From contig JAGQSC010000025.1 in NCBI GenBank assembly GCA_020439745.1, positions 124,001 to 188,000 on the forward strand: a stretch of DNA of 64,000 nucleotides. The letters run 5' to 3'. Position numbers and translations under genes: made by a program. The notes beneath the pieces are model-generated. The model searched no databases. It worked only from the letters and a program-made list of their open reading frames with translations, and was not told the origin of the DNA. How positions within the stretch are numbered: the first letter of the stretch is position 1; every line of letters starts with the position of its first letter. Below are positions 27,218 through 35,798 of this stretch, piece after piece. This DNA comes from Acidobacteriota bacterium. Lineage in GTDB: Bacteria > Acidobacteriota > Holophagae > Acanthopleuribacterales > Acanthopleuribacteraceae.

Positions 27218-28493
27218 GAACGTCGCTCACTGCTAGGGACAGCGCTTCCAATCCCTCAACGAGGGTTTGGTCTTGGATGGTCAGCGGCATGAGGAGACGG
27301 ATAACATAACCCGAAGCGGTCATAATCATCAAACCGCGAGCTAAAGCAGCCTTAACAATCCTGCTCGCCATCTTTTTGTCGGGCTCGCCACTTGGCGTGA
27401 CCACGTCCATGGCGCACATGGCACCTAACCGCCGCGGGTTGGCAATGAAGGTATACCTGTCGCTGAGTTCCTGCAGCATATGCTCGGTTTTTTCACCAAT
27501 CCATTCGGCACGGGCACAAAGATTCTCGGTTTCAAAGACATCGAGTACCGCAAGCGCCGCTGCACAGGAAACTGGGTTACCGCCATAGGTTCCTCCGATA
27601 CCCCCTATTTGTGGCGCGTCCATAATGGCCGATTTCCCCGTAACCGCTGACAGTGGCAAACCGCCCGCCAGTGATTTCGCCATGGTAATCAGATCTGGCT
27701 GCACACCGTAGCGTTCCACGGCAAACATGGATCCGCAGCGACCAAAACCGCTTTGGATTTCGTCGGCAATCAAAACGATACCGTGTTGGTTGCACACATC
27801 CCGCAGGTAACGCATGGCATGGGGCTTCATGGGCAAGAAACCGCCCTCGCCTAAGACGGGCTCAAATACGATGGCTGCAATTTCATGGGGTTCGATATGG
27901 TAACTGAATAACCGATCGATGGCCTTTTTCACTGGGGCGAGGTCATCAGCCATCCATTGCAGTTGATGGGTGTAAAAGGGTGCATAGGGCAGACGGTAGA
28001 TTTCTGGCGCGAAAGGGCCAAAACCAGAGGTGTATGGCTGCACTTTGCCTGTGAGCGTCATGGAAAGTAGCGTGCGGCCGTGGAATCCCCGCTCAAAAGC
28101 GATGACGGCCGGGCGTTTGGTGGCGCTGCGCGCGATTTTCACTGCGTTTTCGACGGCTTCCGCGCCGCTATTGAACAGAACGGTCTTGTTAGGTCCTGGA
28201 ATAGGCGCCAAAGCGTTGAGACGTTCCGCCAATTCTAAGTACGGCTCGTACATGGCCACGTGCCAGCAAGCATGTAGGAGTGAATCGGCCTGTTGGCGAA
28301 TGGCCGCGACCACCTTGGGGTGATTGTGGCCCACGTTCAAGGTGCCGATGCCGCCACAAAAATCGAGATAGCGCTTGCCGTTGGGGTCCCAAACATAAGC
28401 GCCCTCGGCGCGCTGCACCACAAGAGGCGACACGTGGAAAGGGCCGCGGGGTATCGCCTGCTCCCTGCGTTTGAGAAAATCGTTTTGCGACAT
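27210..28493 (-). CDS. gabT: 4-aminobutyrate-type aminotransferase (class III)
   Basis: A 427-residue class III PLP aminotransferase. YLDFCGGIGTLNVGHNHPKV, IADEIQSGFGR and the PLP Lys in TMAKSLAGG (about residue 272) are diagnostic. The closest functional fit is GABA or 5-aminovalerate transaminase, given the adjacent semialdehyde dehydrogenase. The start at 28493 has AAGGAG; the frame stays open far upstream but is not protein-like there. It is the first gene of a five-gene minus-strand operon ending at 20880. Confidence 0.9.
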   Translation of the reverse strand: MSQNDFLKRREQAIPRGPFHVSPLVVQRAEGAYVWDPNGKRYLDFCGGIGTLNVGHNHPKVVAAIRQQADSLLHACWHVAMYEPYLELAERLNALAPIPGPNKTVLFNSGAEAVENAVKIARSATKRPAVIAFERGFHGRTLLSMTLTGKVQPYTSGFGPFAPEIYRLPYAPFYTHQLQWMADDLAPVKKAIDRLFSYHIEPHEIAAIVFEPVLGEGGFLPMKPHAMRYLRDVCNQHGIVLIADEIQSGFGRCGSMFAVERYGVQPDLITMAKSLAGGLPLSAVTGKSAIMDAPQIGGIGGTYGGNPVSCAAALAVLDVFETENLCARAEWIGEKTEHMLQELSDRYTFIANPRRLGAMCAMDVVTPSGEPDKKMASRIVKAALARGLMIMTASGYVIRLLMPLTIQDQTLVEGLEALSLAVSDVHD

Positions 28494-28536
28494 GAGCGCT
28501 CCTTGATCCCGTAGGGCGTCCCTGGGAATGAGCTGA

Positions 28537-28565
28537 AATATATGTGTTTCCCATAGGCAACGCAA
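28537..28565 (-). promoter_or_regulatory. Promoter of the aminotransferase-to-ATP-grasp operon
   Basis: On the minus strand TTGCGT (28560-28565), a 17-nt spacer and TATATT (28537-28542) form a plausible sigma70 promoter, 43 nt upstream of gabT. The divergent macro-domain gene lies on the other side. Confidence 0.5.
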
Positions 28566-28676
28566 TGAGATCGTTGTGTTTGTCTTTGACCACCATAACA
28601 TGACGAAAAGAGGTATCTTAGTGGGGCCGCAACAACTGGGATGGATATGGACCGAATCGCCGACAGTAAGGACAAA

Positions 28677-29204
28677 ATGGATCGAATACGCATTATCTTG
28701 GGAGACATTACCGCAGCCGACGTAGACGCAATCGTCAATGCGGCAAACCCCGTGATGCTGGGCGGTGGCGGTGTGGATGGTGCCATTCATCGCGCAGCGG
28801 GTCCCAGCTTGGTCGAGGCATGTCGCAGGGTGCCAGCCCACGGGGGGGTGCGTTGTCCATTTGGCGAGGCGCGTATCACCGAAGCAGGCAACTTGAATGC
28901 TCGTTACGTGATTCATGCAGTAGGTCCCATCTACCGTCGTGAACGCGAACCCGGCCGTGTGTTGCGATCAGCCTACGAACAAGCATGCCATCTTGCGCTG
29001 ACGCACCAGTGCCGATCAATTGCGTTTCCCGCCATTTCCTGTGGTGCCTACGGTTACCCACACCGGGAAGCCGCTGAGATAGCGCTCAGCACCTGCGGTT
29101 CAAAAGCGTTTTCGGCGTTGGAAGTTTCCTTTTATGTGATTGAACGAAAACTCTACGATTTGTTTTGCGAAATTCTGGATGACGTATGTCCAGGCGATGG
29201 ATAG
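28677..29204 (+). CDS. Macro-domain protein (O-acetyl-ADP-ribose deacetylase, YmdB-like)
   Basis: A 175-residue macro domain that binds ADP-ribose and usually hydrolyses O-acetyl-ADP-ribose or ADP-ribosyl esters. It shows GDIT, DAIVNAANPVMLGGGGVDGAIH, and PAISCGAYGYP. The Asn-Ala-Ala-Asn and GGGGVD elements of the active MacroD-type site are intact. Start choice: ATG 28677 has AAGGA at good spacing and gives the usual short N-terminus; ATG 28641 or 28647 would add up to 12 residues. It is followed after 9 nt by a VOC-family gene. Confidence 0.92.
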   Translation: MDRIRIILGDITAADVDAIVNAANPVMLGGGGVDGAIHRAAGPSLVEACRRVPAHGGVRCPFGEARITEAGNLNARYVIHAVGPIYRREREPGRVLRSAYEQACHLALTHQCRSIAFPAISCGAYGYPHREAAEIALSTCGSKAFSALEVSFYVIERKLYDLFCEILDDVCPGDG

Positions 29205-29213
29205 GAAAGACGG

Positions 29214-29621
29214 ATGACGCGCAGATTGATGCATGTGTCGCTGGTTGTCGATGATTACGATCGGGCCCTTGATTTTTATGTGGGTACCCTGGGCTTTGAA
29301 TTGGTTGAAGACAGCTACATTCCGGAGCAGGACAAGCGCTGGGTGTTGGTCAGTCCCTCCCCAGGCAGTTGTCAGATCTTACTGGCCCGCGCGGCCAATG
29401 ACCACCAATCGAGTAGAATCGGTAACCAGACGGGTGGTCGCGTCTTCTTGTTTCTTCGCACGGACGATTTTTGGCGTGACTACCATGCGTATCGAAAACG
29501 AGGCGTGGTATTTGTGCGCGAACCTCAGGACGCACCCTATGGCATCGTAGCCGTGTTTAAAGACCTTTACGGCAACTTGTGGGATTTGATACAGCCATCA
29601 CAGGACTTGATGGCCACTTGA
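29214..29621 (+). CDS. VOC-superfamily (glyoxalase/bleomycin-resistance-like) protein
   Basis: A 135-residue vicinal-oxygen-chelate protein made of two beta-alpha-beta-beta-beta modules. MHVSLVVDDYDRALDFYVGTLGFEL starts module 1, with His as first metal ligand; FKDLYGNLWDLIQP closes module 2. The usual Glu in the last strand (GN.WEL) is Asp, so metal binding may be altered. It lies 9 nt after the macro-domain gene in a likely two-gene unit. The substrate is unknown. Confidence 0.87.
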   Translation: MTRRLMHVSLVVDDYDRALDFYVGTLGFELVEDSYIPEQDKRWVLVSPSPGSCQILLARAANDHQSSRIGNQTGGRVFLFLRTDDFWRDYHAYRKRGVVFVREPQDAPYGIVAVFKDLYGNLWDLIQPSQDLMAT

Positions 29622-29681
29622 TCCAGGTGCGTTGCCAATTGGGGCAAAGGGACATCACTCAGGCAATGAGATCGAGGTCCA

Positions 29682-32600
29682 TTAAGGTTGGCATCCGTCG
29701 ACATTGATATACAGAAAATCCCGGATGTCCATGAACCCGTCGTCGTTGGGATCACCCGCATACACCTGGCGCCAAAACTGTATGGCGTCCCACAAATCCT
29801 GCATTTCGCTACATCCACTGGCGTTCCAGTCCAGAATGTTGAAATGGTGCACCAGAACGGGCACAATTCGTGTCGCGGTGCTACCAAGTCCATCGGTGAT
29901 GCGAAACTCAAAAAAGCTGGTTTCGGTAAGTACCGGACGGATGTCGATGGGGTTTTGATTGACGGGGTACGTGAATCCACTCGTGAGGTTGCGCCACTGA
30001 ACGTCATAGGGTGGAACCGCACAGACGCTTTGCCCTAAGAGCTGCAGTTCGTGCACGCCTTGAGCCGCTGCAGGAGGCGTGAGTGTGGTTTCTAGTGGGG
30101 TGATCGTTACCGGCAAGGCTTGTGCGACACTTGGGCCGCATAAATTGTCGGCCGTGACTTGGACTTGGCCCGACAATGCGCCAAACATCACCGTCACGGA
30201 CGTGGTTCCCTGGCCAGCAGCCACAAACGCGTCAGCAGGTACCGTCCAACTGTAGAACATGGCTCCTGAGACCGCTGGTACAGTGTAGGTTTGCGATGCG
30301 CCCACGCAGGTACTGGTCGGTCCGTTGATTGGGCCGGGTGCGCTGGGCGGAGACAGGGTAAGGGACACGTTGAGCATGGCCGGTGAACTGCTGCCACAGC
30401 TGTTGTTTGCAGTCACCATCACTGGTCCGGGAGTCGATCCAAAAGTCACAGTGATTGATGCGGTTCCCTGACCCGATGAGATGGTTGACCCGGTTGGGAC
30501 GGTCCAGGTGTAGTCGTTTGCGCCACTGACTGGGGTAATGCTGTAAGGGACGCTTGTGTTTCCAGCACAGACCAGATTGGGTCCAGAAACAGCGCCGGGC
30601 TGATTCGGCAGGCTTAACACGTCGATGGGCAATTGCTGTGGCAAGCTGGTTCCACAGGAGTTTTGGGCCGTCACCGTTACGGAACCCAGTGTCGCACCAA
30701 AGGACACTTCGATGGATGGGGTGCCTTGACCGCTAGTGATATTGGTACCGGTCGGTACAGACCAGTTGTAGGCAGTTGCTCCAGCAATGGGCGCAATACT
30801 ATAAACAACGCCGGAATCGCCCGCACAAACGGATATGGGCCCGGAGATGGATGATGGTTGGCTGGGTGCGCTTCTGATGCTAACGCCTAGGGATTGAACA
30901 GCACTTGCGCCGCAAGGATTGGTCGCCGTGACTGTGATATCGCCACCCGTCGTGTCAAAGGTTACCGTAATGGCGTTGGTACCCTGACCGGACGTGATCG
31001 TAGCCCCTATGGGCACCGTCCACGCATATGAACTGGCCCCCGTGACCGGTGGGATGCTGAATACGTGACCTGACGTACCGGAGCAGATGGATGTCGCCCC
31101 TGCGATCATGCCAGGCATTTCTGGCGTCCAACATAGACTGAAGAGAAAAGCGTCTGTCGAGCCGAGTTGGGTCGTGATGTAACCATTGGTCGGAAAATCG
31201 GATGAGTCCGTGTAGCCCGCGATGTAAGCATTTCCCGTGTTGTTGAGTGTCAGAGCGGTGGCGGAATCGTCGCGGGAACCGCCCATGTAGGTGCTGGAGT
31301 GCAGGTTGGAAAGGGTTACATCGAATGTGCTGACAAATGCGTCGATCTGTCCATTGTGACTCGCGTCAGGCGGTGAACCTGCTGTAGGAAAATCGACCGA
31401 ATCGGTTTGGCCGGTCACGTAGGCATTGAGCGACATATCCAGAGCGATCCCAAATGCTGCATCGGAACCGGACCCGCCCAATAGCGTGCTAGCCGGGAGC
31501 GCCGATCCAGACGCATCGACAAGTGCTATGAAGGCATCGGACGGACCGTTGCGTGTGGTATCGAAACCGTTGACAGGGAAGTCGTTGGAATCTGTTTCTC
31601 CGGCAACATACACGCTACCGGTAGGCGTCAACGCGAGCGCATAGCCAAAATCGACGCCAGTCCCTCCCAGAAAAGTGCTGAAATTTAGTGCTGAGCCGTC
31701 ACTGTTGAGCGCAGTCAGAAACACATCGGATCCGCCCTGGTGAATTTCCGCGTAGGCACCTGGAGTGGAGGGGTAATCGTAGGAAAGTGTGGATCCCACG
31801 GTGATCACATTTCCCGATGGGTCGACCACAACATCGACGGCCGCATCGTAGTCCGACCCCCCTAGGAACGTGCTGAAATTCAAGGATGTACCCGCAGCAT
31901 CCAATTGGGTGATGAACCCATCGTAGTTACCCCCTATGGTTTGTGAAAACGCACCCATGGTTGTAGGAAACATGGGCGAGTTGGTGTAGCCCGATACCGT
32001 GGGTACGTCGCTTGTTCCTAGTGCCACCGCAGTTGCGCTATCGTCACCCGCGCCGCCTAAGAAGGTACTGTACACGAGGCTTGTCCCTGCGGCGTTCAAC
32101 ACACACAAAAAGGCATCATTGTTCCCGTTGCACGTTACGTCAAACACCCCGCTGGTGGTGGGAAAGTTGGGGGAAGCTGTAGAGCCCACGACAAACGCCT
32201 GACCCAGACTGTCGACGGCAATTCCGTGACCGCTGTCGTCACCGGATCCCCCGATAAACGTGATATAGGCGGGGTTTCCTGCTTGGTCAAATTTGGCAAC
32301 AAAAGCGTCGTATCCGCCGCTGTTGAATACGGAAAAGGGCGTGCCGAATCCAAAACTCAATACCGACTCCGAGGTACCGGTCATATACACATTCCCCAAT
32401 GAGTCCAAGGTCACGTCGCGACCATATTCGTGCGTGGTTGCGCCGAGAAAAGTGCCGTACACCAGAGATGATCCGCTTGGATGGATTTTGCACACAAACG
32501 CCACTAAAGAGTCTGGTCTGATTTCCTGAAACGAACCCGGCGTTGCGGGAAAATCGACTGACGCAGTGGACCCCGCAACAAACGCATGACCAGACGCGTC

Positions 32601-34499
32601 CACAGCGATGCTTCCTGTGTACTCGTAGCCTGATCCACCGAGGTAGGTACTGAAGACCATACTGGTTCCTGCGGCGTTGAGGACGCTGATGAATGCGTCT
32701 CGAACCGTTCCATAACTGGTATCTAAGGCACCGGTCGTCGTTGGGTAATCACTGGAATCCGTGAGGCCAAAAACATAGACCCGATCACTCGTATCCACAT
32801 CCAATCCATACGCGCTGTCGTCAGAAGTACCGCCTAGAAAGGTGCTGAATATCAAGGCGGTACCTGCGTTGTTTAGTTTTGTGACAAAGGGGTTGAGGCT
32901 GTTGACGGCCCCATTCCACGACGTATCATACGCGCCCATGGTTGTTGGGAAAAAATACGAGGCTGTCTCGCCAGTAATGACCGGGTTTCCGCTGCTATCC
33001 AGGACCACGTCGCGTGCGCGGTCAAAGGCATTGTCGCCCACCAGCGTGCTGAAGATCAGTCCTGTACCGGTTGCGTTGACTTTGGTGACAAACACATCCC
33101 TGTTAAAAGAGTAGGTCGTATCGTAGGCCCCCATGGTGGTTGGGAAGTCACTGGAGTCGGTATCACCCGCACACACGGCGTTTCCTGAACTGTCAACTGC
33201 GACCGACCAAGCATTGTCACTGCTGCTACCCCCAAGGTATGTTCCATAGTTTAGCGCCGTGCCTGATGAATTAATGGCTGCGCAAAAGGCATCGGAAGGT
33301 CCTGTACGTGTCGTGTCGTAAGCCCCTGTGGTTGTAGGAAAATCAAATGACTCGGTCCAACCGACCACATATGCAGTGCCAGCACTGTCGATATCTAGGC
33401 CTGTGATGTAGTCTTCGTTAGCACCACCGACAAAGGTGCCAAAGAGGAGGGCTGAACCCGTAGGGTTCAGCTTGGCCACAAAACCATCTAAGTCACCTCC
33501 CAAGGTGGTATCTAATGCGCCCATACTTGTAGGAAAGTCGACCGAGCTGGTGGTTCCTACGACGGTGACGTTGCCCGCGCTGTCTACCTTGATGCGGGCG
33601 GGACTGTCTTCGGCTGAACCGCCCAGAAAAGTACTGTAAACCAGATCCGTACCCAATGGATTCAGTTTGCTCACAAACACATCGTTGAATGAATTGTTGG
33701 TATGGTTGGGGTCGAATGCGCCTGGAGTGGTTGGAAATGAGCCTGAGGCGGTACTGCCTGCCACGTAGCTGGCGCCTGTGCTGTCGATGTCAATCGCATA
33801 GGCGTTCGACGAATGATTTCGACCGTTCACATAGGTTCCCCAGGTCACGGTGGGATCGATCACCAGCGCAATGTGAGGGTCGAACTTGCCGAGTTTGAAT
33901 TGGTATCGCCCGTGAGCCATGGGCAAGAATACGACGGGGACGTCGTGATGCACACCGTTGATTATTTGGAACGCACGAGGGGCTGATATGCGCAGTTTCT
34001 GTGCCCCTACATTCACCGTTAGGTGACCATCAGGTGCTAATTCCAAAGACCTGGCTCCGGTGCACATGATAATTTGCGAGGCATCTGATCCAGGAGCGAT
34101 ATCGATGCGGAAAGTCAAATCACCATCATCTATTTGATAGGTCACATCAATTCCGGGCCAGACATTAGGGTAAACGAGCGTCATCCACGTCGATTGATGG
34201 GTGAGCCAATCATCAGGTTTTCCAATCAAATAGTTGACCACCCCGGACTTTGGCTGTGTCAGTTTGGGCGTGACTTGTCGGTCGGTCTCAAAACCTATGC
34301 GCAGCTTGTAGGGCATTGCGCCGCTGGTGAGTAGCAAGGCTCCTTCGCCCGTAAAATGGGCCGACCCAGATTGGGTGTAGGCTAAAGCCACGACGGATGG
34401 GTCATGGACGATTCGTTGCTGGGCGTTGGCGACAAAGAACCGGGGCGCGGAGTTCGGTACCGACCCTAACAAGAAACTCACGAACAACCATATGGCCAT
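29682..34499 (-). CDS. Giant secreted SBBP-repeat protein with PKD-like domains and C-terminal dockerin-like segment
   Basis: A 1605-residue exported protein. Residues 1-25 form a signal peptide. About 25-225 form the globular N-terminal domain that often precedes SBBP repeats. About 230-1125 hold some 14 SBBP beta-propeller repeats of about 60 residues (core LxYSTFLGG...VDSxGNxYVxGxT...DFPTT). About 1130-1475 hold four PKD-like/Ig-like modules, each with a Cys pair (SICSG...NPCG). The last 50 residues contain DPNDDGFMDIRDFL and end near a Cys, like a dockerin or sorting tail. GGGAGG precedes the ATG. An adhesive or cell-surface role is inference. Confidence 0.92.
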   Translation of the reverse strand: MAIWLFVSFLLGSVPNSAPRFFVANAQQRIVHDPSVVALAYTQSGSAHFTGEGALLLTSGAMPYKLRIGFETDRQVTPKLTQPKSGVVNYLIGKPDDWLTHQSTWMTLVYPNVWPGIDVTYQIDDGDLTFRIDIAPGSDASQIIMCTGARSLELAPDGHLTVNVGAQKLRISAPRAFQIINGVHHDVPVVFLPMAHGRYQFKLGKFDPHIALVIDPTVTWGTYVNGRNHSSNAYAIDIDSTGASYVAGSTASGSFPTTPGAFDPNHTNNSFNDVFVSKLNPLGTDLVYSTFLGGSAEDSPARIKVDSAGNVTVVGTTSSVDFPTSMGALDTTLGGDLDGFVAKLNPTGSALLFGTFVGGANEDYITGLDIDSAGTAYVVGWTESFDFPTTTGAYDTTRTGPSDAFCAAINSSGTALNYGTYLGGSSSDNAWSVAVDSSGNAVCAGDTDSSDFPTTMGAYDTTYSFNRDVFVTKVNATGTGLIFSTLVGDNAFDRARDVVLDSSGNPVITGETASYFFPTTMGAYDTSWNGAVNSLNPFVTKLNNAGTALIFSTFLGGTSDDSAYGLDVDTSDRVYVFGLTDSSDYPTTTGALDTSYGTVRDAFISVLNAAGTSMVFSTYLGGSGYEYTGSIAVDASGHAFVAGSTASVDFPATPGSFQEIRPDSLVAFVCKIHPSGSSLVYGTFLGATTHEYGRDVTLDSLGNVYMTGTSESVLSFGFGTPFSVFNSGGYDAFVAKFDQAGNPAYITFIGGSGDDSGHGIAVDSLGQAFVVGSTASPNFPTTSGVFDVTCNGNNDAFLCVLNAAGTSLVYSTFLGGAGDDSATAVALGTSDVPTVSGYTNSPMFPTTMGAFSQTIGGNYDGFITQLDAAGTSLNFSTFLGGSDYDAAVDVVVDPSGNVITVGSTLSYDYPSTPGAYAEIHQGGSDVFLTALNSDGSALNFSTFLGGTGVDFGYALALTPTGSVYVAGETDSNDFPVNGFDTTRNGPSDAFIALVDASGSALPASTLLGGSGSDAAFGIALDMSLNAYVTGQTDSVDFPTAGSPPDASHNGQIDAFVSTFDVTLSNLHSSTYMGGSRDDSATALTLNNTGNAYIAGYTDSSDFPTNGYITTQLGSTDAFLFSLCWTPEMPGMIAGATSICSGTSGHVFSIPPVTGASSYAWTVPIGATITSGQGTNAITVTFDTTGGDITVTATNPCGASAVQSLGVSIRSAPSQPSSISGPISVCAGDSGVVYSIAPIAGATAYNWSVPTGTNITSGQGTPSIEVSFGATLGSVTVTAQNSCGTSLPQQLPIDVLSLPNQPGAVSGPNLVCAGNTSVPYSITPVSGANDYTWTVPTGSTISSGQGTASITVTFGSTPGPVMVTANNSCGSSSPAMLNVSLTLSPPSAPGPINGPTSTCVGASQTYTVPAVSGAMFYSWTVPADAFVAAGQGTTSVTVMFGALSGQVQVTADNLCGPSVAQALPVTITPLETTLTPPAAAQGVHELQLLGQSVCAVPPYDVQWRNLTSGFTYPVNQNPIDIRPVLTETSFFEFRITDGLGSTATRIVPVLVHHFNILDWNASGCSEMQDLWDAIQFWRQVYAGDPNDDGFMDIRDFLYINVDGCQP
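31130..33810 (-). repeat. Array of about 14 SBBP-coding tandem repeats (~180 nt period)
   Basis: Imperfect direct repeats of about 180-190 nt encode the SBBP blades within the 1605-residue protein. I counted 14 blades by the recurring (D/N/S)FPT(T/S)xGA(Y/F/L) segment. Divergence between copies is high, so the array is old rather than recently expanded. Confidence 0.8.
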
Positions 34500-34592
34500 G
34501 GCAACCTCCCACGAACAGCATGCTCAGATACGCGACAAATTGGTGGATGGGAGGCCAAACCAGGGGCCTGGATGTGACGAAGGGTAGGGCGA

Positions 34593-34622
34593 TTGATCTG
34601 ATGGTCCGTGTTTGGCTATACT
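34593..34622 (+). promoter_or_regulatory. Possible promoter of the FIST-kinase pair
   Basis: TTGATC (34593-34598), an 18-nt spacer and TATACT (34617-34622) lie 33 nt before the FIST gene start. Confidence 0.45.
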
Positions 34623-34654
34623 GCTATGAATCTTTTTGGCGTGAACAAAGGAAC

Positions 34655-35794
34655 ATGCGCTTAGCCATAGCTCATAGTGTTTCGTTTGAGGCGAATGAAG
34701 CCGCCCAGTCGTTGATTCAACAATTGGATCACCAGTTGGGTGGCGAAACGCCCCAGGCTGGTCTTTTATTCGCAGCCATAGACTTGGAGCATCAGCTATT
34801 GCTGCGTGAACTTACGGACAGATACCGCATTCCGTTCATCGGCTGCACAACCGACGGCGAAATGACCTCTTCGGGTGAGTTCCAAGAGGATAGTTGTTGT
34901 GTGGGCATCTTTGCAGGAGACGACATGAAGGTAACGGCAGCCCTCGGTCGTAATATCAGTGCTGACCACGTTTCGGCAGCTTCCGAAATTCGCAAGCAGT
35001 GCGATGCCAACTTAACTCCTTGCATGATGATTGCCACACCGGAGGCACTTACCACCAGTTCTGTGGGCATCATGACGGCTTTACAACATGAATTTGGCCG
35101 GTCATTTCCCATATTTGGTGGGTTGGCCGCCGACCAGTGGCGCTTCAAGCAAACGGTCCAATTCTTTGAACGCGAAACGTTGACCGATGCCCTTCCCGTA
35201 TTGATCTTCTACGGCAATCTAAAGCTGGGATTTGGCGTCGCAAGTGGCTGGAAACCCATGGGCGAGAAGAGGCAAGTCACTCAGTCTGACAGCCATGTCG
35301 TATTAAGAATTGGCGATCAAACAGCGACGGACTTTTACGGTTACTATTTGGGTGGTGGCGGTGAGCCTTTGGGTGAATACCCATTGGCTGTGTTTGAGGA
35401 TGGCCATGAATTCTATTTGCGGGCGCCACTTCAAGTGGATATGGAGAGCGAGTGTGTCGCATTTGCTGGAGATGTCCCTGAAGGCGCTGCAGTACAAATT
35501 ACCCATGCGACCCGAGATTCTATCCTCGAAGCCGCCAGAGCTTCCGTGGAACAGGCAAAACGCACCTACCCGGGTTCGAGGCCCGCTGCTTCAATTCTAA
35601 TATCTTGTGCGGCTCGAAAGCAGCTCTTAGGTACCCGTACGGTGGAGGAGTTCCGTCTCGCCCGAGCCATTCTCGGTGAGTCCATACCCATCATCGGCTT
35701 CTATGCTTACGGTGAGATGTCACCTCTTTCGAAGGCGGAACCGTCCCGATTTCACAATGAGACCTTTGTCACACTCATCATGGGCCAAGAGTAG
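34655..35794 (+). CDS. FIST-domain sensor protein
   Basis: A 379-residue protein with FIST_N (about 20-210) followed by FIST_C (about 215-360). FIST domains are thought to sense small molecules, perhaps amino acids, for signal transduction. Typical features are the N-terminal LLFAAIDLEHQLLLRELTDRY, FIGCTTDGEMTSSGEF (GCTTxGE), FGGLAADQW and the C-terminal IIGFYAYGEMSP. There is no membrane segment, so it is cytoplasmic. AAAGGA precedes the ATG; a longer frame upstream is not protein-like. A histidine kinase follows after 4 nt, so the two probably form one sensing unit. Confidence 0.92.
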   Translation: MRLAIAHSVSFEANEAAQSLIQQLDHQLGGETPQAGLLFAAIDLEHQLLLRELTDRYRIPFIGCTTDGEMTSSGEFQEDSCCVGIFAGDDMKVTAALGRNISADHVSAASEIRKQCDANLTPCMMIATPEALTTSSVGIMTALQHEFGRSFPIFGGLAADQWRFKQTVQFFERETLTDALPVLIFYGNLKLGFGVASGWKPMGEKRQVTQSDSHVVLRIGDQTATDFYGYYLGGGGEPLGEYPLAVFEDGHEFYLRAPLQVDMESECVAFAGDVPEGAAVQITHATRDSILEAARASVEQAKRTYPGSRPAASILISCAARKQLLGTRTVEEFRLARAILGESIPIIGFYAYGEMSPLSKAEPSRFHNETFVTLIMGQE

Positions 35795-35798
35795 CAGC

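Noticed and set aside
31130-33810. CRISPR-like or satellite array
   Set aside because: The repetition is coding and imperfect with a period of about 180 nt, explained by SBBP propeller blades.
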